From: Tetrahymena elliotti 4EA
Lineage: Eukaryota; Ciliophora; Oligohymenophorea; Hymenostomatida; Tetrahymenidae
DNA length: 64,000 bases
Reading direction: 5' to 3'
Assembly (NCBI GenBank): GCA_000231825.2
Contig: JH720301.1
Span: 672,874-736,873, forward strand
Below are positions 27,714 through 37,464 of the stretch, piece by piece; position 1 is the stretch's first letter; each line of letters opens with the position of its first letter. The position numbers were made by a program, and so were the translations under genes. The notes beneath the pieces are model-generated. The model ran no database searches. It was given only the letters and a program-made list of their open reading frames with translations, and had not been told where the DNA came from.

Positions 27714-29689
27714 TCAGCCATAAGCTAGCTAGTCTCTCAACATTATTATCATTTCTTAAGGGAATCCAATTAATTACTTTATGTGACCTATTTCCAAATA
27801 AGGCTGTAAATTTATTTCTACTATCAACACTCCATACTCTATTGTCTTTTAAATTAATTCTTTATAAAAAGGTTCATTTTTTTCATCTTCATTTAAGCCA
27901 ATTAACACCAAGCAATCCAGTTAATTTACTTTAGATTTAATCCAATCGACATTATAAATATTTTCGTCAGTTTCCTCTTCATCAAATTTTAAATGAGGTC
28001 TTTAAAAAGATTTTTATAAACATTTTAAATATTAATAAACAAAATTTACCTCATCGGACATTTACATTCTGGGCAATTTTTTATGTTATATATTGGGCCG
28101 TATGAGCTTAAAAATTCGGATTTATTTTTATTTTTACATTCAGCATTAGAGCATCTAATAAAATTCACATTTCCATGTATCTAAAAATAGTTATACTTAC
28201 CAGAAAATAAATCAAAATCATATTAAACACCTTATTATTCACAATTATCCATTTCTTTAAAAATCTATTTTTACTCTTCACCATCATAATAAATATTTTT
28301 TATTACTTCATAATTAGTCATCTGTCTGGTATTTTTATCATAACTAATTTCTTCTTCCTCTTTAAATGTGCTTTAATATTATTAGCTTTCAAACTAATTC
28401 AGGCAACCTATTTATTTTTCATTACCAAATTAATCTTATTCATCTTTTTTAACATTTTAAAATAATGCAGCTCTAATTCCATCTTCTACACTTGTAGTAA
28501 TCAAAGTACAGTTTGTGCTTACACTATCAAGAGAATTTATAATAGAAGCAAAACTATTATCAACTTCATTAGATCCACTCAAAGAAATATTCTCTTTGAC
28601 TACTCCATACATTTTCCAATACTCCTCATTAGACTTTTCAAAAAATTCTTTTTTCTACAAATTGCTTTTGAATTCTGAATTTAAGTTATCTTTGCCTTAT
28701 TATAAAATTAATTCAATCACATAAATATCAATTTCATAGAAAAAAGTTTTTTTGATTTACCTACTACAAATACAACTTCTGTTTTTAATTTTAAAATTTA
28801 AGCTATCTCTTCTATATCAGAAATTTGAGGCATAAAATCGTATTCGCTTTCTCTTTTAAATTAAAAAATTTCATTATTTTAAATTTTAAATTTTAATTTT
28901 CAATTTTACAAGTGCCCTTGTCCAAATGCCTCTTACAATTTTTATCCAAATTAACTCATAGTCGACTGATATGCTATTTAATTAAAATAAAACACTTATT
29001 TACTTTTAATATTTAATGAATTACCATTATTAAATTGATCAAATCTTTTATTCGTTTCATCAATTTCTTTCATCGTCTATTCTACAGATTTTAGTGTTCT
29101 ATTAGTAGAATCTAAGGTCTATATTAAATTGAATGAATTAATTAAAGATTTATTTAAAAAACAGAAAATTACTTATTATATGGATGCTTGGGTTTACTTA
29201 ATCATATCTTATACTCTTTTATCAAGATCTTTATTTTCTTACATAATTTACTCAGTTGTTTTTACTAATATTTTTATTGATTTATATAACTTAATTTTTT
29301 ATCCAAATAAAGTAATTACTTTCTATTTTTTCATTTTGATTTTACTATGTTGCTTCGGTAGTTTTAATATCTCCTTCAGCTCCATCATTTTTTTGACTAT
29401 TCAATTATTAGCCTTCTTACTCTTCTGCTTAATTTAATTATGAATTGACATTCTAATCTTCATTTTATACATTATCATTCACTATGCATTCTTCTTCTTT
29501 AAATTAATTCTTATCGCTTAATAAGTAAGTATCTTTTGAGATATTTGAATCATCTGTTGAATGTAAATTTTCAGATTATGAAGCTGTTTCTGGCTCCTTA
29601 TTCTATGAATCTTCTTAAAAATTTTTAACAAGAATTGACTAGGGCTGTTATAATTCTTCTTGAATGATTTGAATTAGTTATTCGCTCAT
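27714..29689 (-). CDS. Divergent sirtuin-like protein, probably degenerate active site
   Basis: Seven exons encode 547 aa. Introns: 29265-29319, 29119-29172, 28974-29024, 28853-28909, 28696-28760, 28000-28049. Spliced length is 548 codons with TGA. Residues 1-125 are acidic, Gln/Asn/Ser rich. A coiled coil lies at about 125-185. From about 215 the order of a Sir2 fold is visible. It shows a first strand VVFVVGKD, strand ITTSVED where TQNID is expected, and HGNVNFIRC (about 410). A Cys4 zinc site (C-x4-C...C-x2-C) follows. The end shows CPMRPHLKFDEEETDE (compare MRPHVLMFDE), DCLVLIGLNED (GTS position) and GVLIVEIN. The canonical GAGxS...GIPDFR and QNxD residues are absent or replaced, so NAD-dependent deacylase activity is doubtful. 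It may be a pseudo-enzyme or adaptor. It diverges from the membrane-protein gene at 30176. Confidence 0.8.
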
Positions 29690-30175
29690 AAAACTAAATT
29701 TTTGATGGTGTTTTTATATGCTAACTACTAAGAATGAAAATAATTTTGCGTTTATTAATTTTTTGAATTAATTACTAGTTTTAAATATTAATAGTATCAC
29801 CTATTGATATAAAAATATATTATTTAGTAGATGCGATATTGTATATCAATCAATTCTGATTAGAATACAGTAAAGTAGAAAAATTAAAAATAATAATATC
29901 TCTTCTATTATTTCCTTATCAACAAAATATTTTCTATGACAAAACAGTAAAAATTAAACTTTTGAATTTATATGTTAGTATTTTTTAAAAATTAATAAAA
30001 AAATATCAAATATTTTTAAGTAAAAAAGGAGATATTTAGAGAATAGTTTATATTATTTAAGTCTACTAATTTTATTAAGCATTGAAGTTAAATTCGTTAA
30101 AAATATATTTGTTATTTAATTATTAATATTTCAAATTGTTTTTACAATTAATATTCAAAATATTTCCAAAAATAA
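29690..30175. promoter_or_regulatory. Divergent intergenic region (sirtuin-like / membrane protein)
   Basis: 486 bp separates the two outward-facing start codons and must contain both promoters. No individual motif can be claimed. Confidence 0.5.
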
Positions 30176-32236
30176 ATGAATTCTACTTAGAGAGGGAACA
30201 TAACAGATAACTTTTTTACTTAAAGGAATTAAATACTATCTATATATACTAATAGAGGAGAACCTATAAGACCTTCTCAATTTTAAAGTTAAAGATAGGA
30301 TATTTAATTGAACACAAATGAAAGAAATTAATCTAATATATCTTAATACTCACAAAGGCTAAATTTACCATCTAATTTGCAATAGTAACAATAATAATAA
30401 CCATTTTAAGGCAGCAAGATGTGCGAGTAAGAATTAGAACAAAAAGATGAAATAATTGAACAAAAACAATAAAGTAAGCGCAATATCATATTTGAGATCA
30501 TAATTATTTTGTTTACATTAATTTTTGAGATTGTTGCTATTGTAGGATATATTCTTTACTCTCTTTTTAAAATGATTGCCTATTTTTATCTTCTTTTTAA
30601 AGGAAAATCTGAAATTTTATCTGACCTCGTTGATCCAATTTTGACAATATTCTTTAGCTTAGTTAAAATCTATATAATTTTCTTTTACTTTTTTTAGTTA
30701 AATACTTCCAACATTGATAGGCTATGGATTTAGAATGCTTTTTTTCTCCTACTAACTTAATTACTTGTATTGGCTTATGTAAAATATGTGAGATATTAGG
30801 ATTAGTCTCTTTCTATATTATTTAGCTTTAAAAGCTTTATTAATAAAGCTAGTATCTCAAATTCATTTATATAACTGCATCCAGAGGATTCAAACTGCGT
30901 ATTTGATATTGATAACAACTCTTTATCATGGAGAGAAGAGTATAAAAGAATTATGGAATTATATGAGGTAGATTTAAATAGCTAACTTTTCAATACATTT
31001 TTTAGCTTAGATAATAATCCTTCTACATTTGAATGGAGGGGGTTCTGCCTTTTTCTTGATATGAACTAATAGCTCAAGCCACTTAAAATTTAGTTTATTT
31101 TACTATTTTGTGTTTCTTTAATGAAGATTGGATTAACAGTATTGTATATTACCAGCAAAGAAAAATAGTATGGAATAAATGAAATAATCAACATAGTTAT
31201 TCTATTTTTCTTTTATATAAATTTATGCTATAGCTTGAATAGAGTGTTAAGCAATTATGATCTGAGACGTAAAAAATAAATGATAAGAAACTTAAATAGA
31301 ATGATAAAGGTGAGTGGACATATCATCAATTATTTTGAAAAATTAGATATAACTTCAGCAATCAGTTTAGAAACATGGGATAATTGTCGGAGATGTGTTT
31401 ATGATTTTTTTTAAAAAGAATAAAAAAAATTAGAAGCTTGTTATTTTTGTCTTTTCTTTTATTACATTTTTGTTGCATTAGCTTGTGTTTCTTTTTATGG
31501 AAATTTCTACATCTTTTTTTAGAAGGACTCTATACACTTGCATCCACTAATGATTATTTGTTATAGCATGGATTTCATTTTATTTAGTATAATAATTTTC
31601 ATGAGATTATACCAAGGATAGCTTTTCAATGATACATTTGAAAAATCTGAACATCATGTAGACTCATTATAAGGTTTAATATAAGATCTCTCTCAAATGT
31701 ATGATTACTATTTTGGTAAAAAATACATCAATGAAAAAAGCTTGGACTAGCTTATCATGAATGAAACTATTTTTTGGAAAAAAATGGAAGCAAGAAATCC
31801 TGAAGAAAAATCAATTATGCCTCAGGAGAATTAAAATGAAGATGATTTAGAAGAAGATGAAGAAGAAAAAGAAAGTAATCAGCAGAATATAGAATAAATA
31901 TCAAATGAACATGAAGCAGGAATGACAACAACCTATGATATAATTGTTGGAAAATTAAAATTTTCATCAAGATTTTATATTGACAAGAAAAAAGAATTTT
32001 TAGGATCAAAATATTCATTGTAAGAAGAAAAATAACTTTAGCAAAAAATGATGCAAAATATGCTTTAAAGTTACATCAGAATCAAAGCTCAAGTTGTTTC
32101 TGATTAAAAAACTCAGTAATATAGATTTTTAAATTATTTTCAAATAGGATTTGAATAAACCTTGATAACAATTGCAGTCGGTTTAGGCACACTCCTCCCA
32201 TCAATTCTAAAAAAATTTTTTGACATGTTTCATTGA
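30176..32236 (+). CDS. Polytopic membrane protein, 686 aa, family unknown
   Basis: A single exon of 687 codons, open only with TAA/TAG as Gln (MNSTQRGNITDN). The first 100 residues are polar and Gln/Asn rich. About eight membrane segments follow: IIFEIIIILFTLIFEIVAIV (about 104-130), one after SDLVDPIL, one at FFLLLTQLLVLAY, one at FILLFCVSLMKIGLTVLY, one at IINIVILFFFYI, one at FFYYIFVALACVSF, one at MIICYSMDFILFSIIIF, and a last one near the C-terminus (LITIAVGLGTLLPSIL). Before the last segment is a cytosolic stretch of about 150 residues with a very acidic run (EDDLEEDEEEKE). The layout recalls the many ciliate-expanded 'transmembrane protein, putative' families; I cannot name a substrate. 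It could be a channel or a transporter subunit. Confidence 0.87.
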
Positions 32237-33059
32237 AAAATTTTAAATAATTAAGAATTTATATTTTTCAAATACATATGTAATTTTATCAATTGTCAAA
32301 TTTTTATTATGTATTTCTATTAATAATAAACAATTATTTCATATTATATTAATATGTATATTTGAATTACTTTATCTGGATGAACAAAGACCTCACATAA
32401 ATCTTATTCAAATAATATTTAGCTTATTCTCCTATTTATTAATAAATAATATTAACCTTAATTTTCTTTCATTTTTTTAACTTAAATCTATTAAGAAAGT
32501 AAGTCTTATTTGTATTTAAGTTGCTTGATTTTTAAATACCGTAATTTCTCATTAATTAACACTCACGAAAAAAAATTTTTGACTTCAAAATATTGAATTT
32601 TAATTTCGGAAAATTATCAATTTTTAAAAAGTAATATAAAAGAGTTCTAATTTTGGAGAAATCACGGTATATTAATTTACTTAATAATTTAAATAAATTT
32701 AGAAATTGATTTCTACTTAGTTTATCCAAATTGTTATTTAAAAAGAGCTGGTAAATTATTTCAAATTTCATAGTGTTAAAATTTTATGTTTTAATTATCT
32801 GAGCCAAACAAAAACTGTCTTCTTTAATTTTACAATTTATAATATTTTTTTCTGAAATATCTACAATTTTTTACTTTTAAATTACAAACCGGCAATTCGA
32901 AGTAAATTCATAATAAGAGAAATTATTTAAATTTATTTGTCATAAAAATTATTTATTTTTAAAATTCAGATCAACAAATAAGTAAATATTAGCGAAGTCA
33001 ACTTTCATAAAAATTTAACAATGATAATCCATACATTCTACAAATTTAAAATTATTATT
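32237..33059. other. Convergent intergenic region holding an inverted repeat
   Basis: Between two convergent genes. It contains the near-perfect terminal inverted repeat described separately (32536-32670). The rest is A+T rich without genes. Confidence 0.6.
32536..32670. repeat. 135-bp element with 15-bp terminal inverted repeats
   Basis: The left end ATACCGTAATTTCTC (32536-32550) and the reverse complement of the right end (32656-32670) match at 14 of 15 positions. They include the C/G residues, which are rare in this background. The element is flanked by A/T, with a TA step at each edge (TACCG...CGGTA). It carries no protein of its own that I trust. It looks like a miniature inverted-repeat (MITE-like) remnant or a long-stem RNA hairpin. 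One copy is seen in this window. Confidence 0.6.
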
Positions 33060-34400
33060 TCAATTTTGTAAAAAGCTGCTGCAAATTTCTCTTAACATTT
33101 CATAATCATCAGGTTTTTCCTATGCTCTAGTACTTTTAACGAACTCGAAGATTTCTTCTATAGGTTATTTTTTGAAGAAAGCATAAAATTGAGAGTCTTT
33201 TCTGATTTTCCATTGACCTGCATACTCAGGATGTCCTTAAAATGCAAGTACTTTATTTCCTTCATTTGTTGCATCTATGTAGACTTCTACACGATATTTT
33301 TCTGAGCTTCCAATAACTTTAAATAAAGAAGTGTCAATCTTACTGACAATATCGCCATGTGCCTTGCTGATTAAAATAGGTTTTTTTTAAATGTTTAATT
33401 TAGAAACATAAGGTAGATTAAAAAAGCAGTCATCAAAATGAATAGCATCTATTTTTACATTATAAAATAACCTATTTGTTTTTCTTTCTTCAACTTCTTC
33501 ACATTTACCATTCAAAGAGTGAGCAAGTACTTGTTCTCCAAAACAAATAGAAAGGAATTTTAAGTGTGGGTATTTAAAATAGACCTCGTTTAACCATTCT
33601 CTATATTTAATAATCCACTCGTGATTTTCATAAGCACTGGATGCACTACCAGACTAGATTAAAGCCTTACTGTTTTCTAACTATTCTTTATTTGGCAAAT
33701 CATGAGTTCCAGAGTTAAATGTAATCCATTTTTAATTACTCTTTTTGAACAAACCATAATAAAATGCTCTTGTAGGCATATCAGGTATACCATCACCAAG
33801 CTTTTTTTTTAAATCACTTGGCTTATTTTAGATAAACAAAAAAGTATTCTGCCTTGAAATTGGTGAATTTTTGAGATCTATTTGCTATTAAATTTCTTAC
33901 TAGAAGTTAAGCTTAGTGTTTATAAGCTTAACTGTGAATTCTTCAATATCAGCTAGCTCTTGTATTTGCTAAATATCTAAAATCTAAATTTCAACTCCTA
34001 AATTTTTCATGTTTTAACTAAGATGTTAATGATTTATTTTATGGTAATAAACTTATGTGATCGAGTTATCTATTTAAACTTCAGAAAAATAGAACTATGA
34101 AATTTCATCACAAAGGACATTGTATTCAAAACTCATCCATAGCTTATCCCAATCTTTTGGAGTATATACTTTTTTGAAATCTTCAGAGGGCTAAACTTCT
34201 TTTGAAAGCATATCAAATGTGAACCCGCCACTTATTTATGTTAAAATATGTCTAGCGAGAGCTAAAGGAGCACAAAAATTATCATCCTCTTCAGTAATGG
34301 TTTAGTGTGGAAATGTGTATTTATTGTTTTAGTTCTTAAAAACAACGTATTTGTAGTCTTCTGTATAAAATAAAATTGCTACGTTATCTTTTTTATTCAT
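33060..34400 (-). CDS. Class I glutamine amidotransferase-domain protein with extra N-terminal module
   Basis: Single exon, 447 codons including TGA (MNKKDNVAILFYTED). The C-terminal half is a GATase1 domain. It has a region around FNSGTHDLP and LIQSGSASSAYE, the nucleophile elbow LSICFGEQ with Cys286, and FQGHPEY with His390 and Glu392. The Cys-His-Glu triad for glutamine hydrolysis is therefore present. It resembles stand-alone GATase1 proteins (yeast/plant GMP-synthase-like amidotransferases) rather than a full GMP synthase, since no ATP-pyrophosphatase half follows. Residues 1-190 are not part of that domain. They begin VAILFYTEDYKYVVFKN and contain TFPHQTITEEDD, which faintly recalls a Nudix fold start but lacks a good Nudix box. 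The acceptor of the ammonia, or whether it is a peptidase-like gamma-glutamyl hydrolase, is unknown. Confidence 0.87.
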
Positions 34401-35501
34401 TTACGTAATTAGGTATATGTAATTTATTATTTATCTTAAATTTATATTGATCAATGATCAGCTTTTTACTGGAGATTTAAATGCATTACTTACGTAAATA
34501 TTGACATTAAAAAACCAAATTTTGCACATGAATATCTTTCTACTTTTACTTTTTTTACCTAATTTTCTTTTTCATGAGCAACAATAAATGCTTCTTAATA
34601 TTACCTCTTTACATTTTATTTCTTTCATAAACATAAACTACTATCATTTTATTGCCAAAATAATTTATTCAATCTCTCTAGCTAAACCTAAATTTAAAAA
34701 AAATGAATTTATTTATAAATACTATTTTTATTGTAAATCATAAAATTAAAAGGTTGAATTAATACATTCAAATAAATATTAGTAAGTTTAATTAAATAAT
34801 AATTAATTTTAGTAATTTTGCTTGAGTAAGAGAGCTGCTCTCTCAATAGATTTTTAAATTTGAAATTATAAATTTGATTTAAATATAATTTATGGAATTT
34901 CTTCAACTAATAAAATATTGATGAATATTTTAAAATTAGCAATGTATTATTTTAGTTTAATTGAGCAAATAATTATAAAAAAAATAGTAAATTAATTTAT
35001 CATGGATACAAGAAGAAAAAAAAGAAATATCTTCTAAATACAACACAAATTTATTTGTTTTTTTTTATAAACAATTTGATAACATAAAAATAATTAAAAA
35101 ATTTACATAACATTCTTAATAGAATTTTTTGTCAAAAAACAAAAACATAGGATTAATATTTTAATATATTAATAATAAAGTTAATTTTTAACTCCTTAAA
35201 GAATTAATATTATAAACTGAATTAAAAGGTAATTCTCGCAGATTTGGCTTAAATATTAAAAATAAAGAAAAATAATTTCAAATACATGAAAAGCTCATTT
35301 ATTATCTTTGATTTGATTTAAGGATTGAAAAAAAGAAATTAAAAAAAATGATAAAAATTAATTAATAGAAATAATTTGTATTGAAGTATCATAAGATATG
35401 ATAAAAATATAATACAGGCAAATAGAGTACATATTTAATATAAATTTAATAAATATAAGAAGTAAATAGTATTTAAAGATAATAAATAATATAATAAAAA
35501 T
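34401..35501. other. Intergenic, A+T rich
   Basis: Spacer between two minus-strand genes. An antisense frame near 34709-34906 is short, composed of N/K/Y/I/F and unsupported. No RNA gene seen. Confidence 0.6.
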
Positions 35502-37464
35502 TCAAACAGAGCATTTTTAAGAATCTTCTTATTTAGGCTTATTAAGGCTAGTTACAGCATAACTTGCCATTATCTAAAAAATAAAAATTATCATTATGAA
35601 ATAATAAAGTTCTTGATTTTTTAAAATGATATTTATGGCTACAGTTAAAACCAAGAAAATGCTGCTTACTAAGTATTTAACAGCAAATATTTATTCTTTA
35701 CCACTGTAATCTTTAGAACTTATAATAGAAATAAGACTTTGAAGGCAGCAGTCACAGAAACCAAACAAAAATGCACAGAAAAAGCATATCAAGTAAGACT
35801 TAGCCATGTAAGCTAGAAGACCAATTAAAAGAGCTACTTCAATGATGGTAACACTATGGTAGGCAAGTTTATATTAATTCATTTTATCAGAAAGTTTACC
35901 AGTTAAGTATCCTGAAATCATTTAGCTGACTCCCAAGCAGATATAAATCTATTTTTTAAATAAAAGTTAATTTGAATAAGTTTATTTGTTTCAAGTAAGA
36001 ATTTTATATTAGTTAAATTATATTAATTAAAAGCTTACATATGAAACATAAGTAGTCATATCTGTAGAGGAGACTCCATCACCTAATGATCTTTCAACTA
36101 ATCTATATAAAAAACCACTGTAAAAAGCAATAATAACTCCATTGAATCCCATGTAAAGAAGAAGAGGATGCAAAGATTTAATTTTAACTAAAGCCCAATA
36201 CTCTTATAAATCTTAGCGAAAAGTGAAAGAGCTTTTTTATTGTGATTATGGCTTAGAGATATTAGGTATAAATAAGCATAAGAAAGAAGCAACAATACCC
36301 AATATAAGCATTACAGTGAAAAAAACTAAGTAAGAAGTTTTGCTTAGAAGGACAGTTCCTAAAATGGCTCCTATAATAAACGAAGAGGCATTCATAGACC
36401 AGAATATTCCAAAGTATGTACCTCTTTGTTCTGGGTAGCTCTTTGAAATTTAATCCATATAGGTACCAGCTGTAGTCTATTATTAAAAAAGATATAAATT
36501 AAGTTAAGATTTGTGAAATTTAACTAAGATTAATGTTAAGTAATTAATTTATATTTGGTATAACTTTTGATTAGGGTTGCTTTTAAGTGAAGTAAGTAAA
36601 TTTTGGAGATAATCAAAGAGAAAATACATTGATTATATACAGAAACTATTTGAAGAAAATAATTAAAAGTTATTCATTGACTCATCTTACTTTTAAAATA
36701 TTTCAGGGGGATTATTATTTCATGCTAATTAAGTTCAAAAGAAAATTGTCTAAATTAATTACGTAATAAATAGCTGCAGTAGTACCAAGAATAAGAGAAG
36801 TGATAATAATAGAGGAATAGATAAAATTATCCTAACATTGCATATCTTTGTTGCTTGTGTCGACTTCATCTCCTTCAGCTATTTTTGTTAAGATTTCATT
36901 AATATTTTTCAAGCTAAAAGTAAGTGCTTAAAATTGCATGAAAAAATTTTCCAAATTTAAATTTAAATTACTGCATCCAGAAATAACAACACTAATTGCC
37001 ATAAATGGAATAAAGCCTAATGATCCAATAATCAAACATAATTTATAGCTGACTCTTCTGATAATACTAGGAGCGAAGATGTTAGAGATACCAAAAGCGA
37101 AGTATATAGCAAAAATAGCAATATTACCAAGAGAACCATATCCCATTTTATCATAAATAGAGGAGACCATATTCTAACAGGTATTAAATGCAGTAAAGGT
37201 TACCATAAAGCAAATACCTAGATAAGTAGACTTGACAATATTTTTTTTGTGGAGTTCAGACAAACCAGCTTTATTCAAAGCAGCGTCTTACAAGCTATTC
37301 AAATCACTCTTAGTCTCAGTACTTTTAGAACAAACCTCGCTTTGCTTAGTATCTATATGGAGTGGAGCTTCACCATTTTTTTACAAAACAATTTTCATAG
37401 TGCCACTTTCACAGGCTGGTTATAAAGCTTGTGCTTCTGTCTAGCAAATAGTTTCAGTTGTCAT
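35502..37464 (-). CDS. UNC-93-like major facilitator protein
   Basis: Three exons (37464-36763, 36476-36039, 35948-35502) encode 528 aa. Introns are 36477-36762 (286 nt, the longest in the window) and 35949-36038. The protein starts MTTETICQTEAQ, with an 80-residue cytosolic leader. Membrane segments begin at STYLGICFMVTFTAFNTCQN, then NIAIFAIYFAFGISNIFAPS and LCLIIGSLGFIPFMAISVV, and after a loop IYSSIIITSLILGTTAA. After the first intron comes TTAGTYMDQIS...RGTYFGIFWSMNASSFIIGAIL, the hallmark order of UNC-93/MFSD11-type proteins, and then about six more segments. UNC-93 family members are transporter-fold proteins, some of which regulate channels or traffic receptors rather than transport a known solute. 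It ends KPKQEDSQKCSV. Confidence 0.88.

Noticed and set aside
27462..27760. Open frame linking the 129-aa membrane protein to the upstream gene
   Set aside because: The sirtuin-like protein continues in another phase with family-consistent sequence to its own TGA at 27714-27716. The linking frame is F/Y/I/N-rich intergenic translation.
28141..28200. A possible 20-nt intron GTAAGT...TTTTAG before HGNVNF in the sirtuin-like gene
   Set aside because: It is far shorter than other introns here and the frame reads through it without a stop, giving KYNYFQ before the HG motif.
32556..32771. 71-aa minus-strand frame overlapping the inverted repeat
   Set aside because: K/N/L/F/I composition and it starts in featureless A+T DNA. 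No sign of selection and it spans the repeat element.
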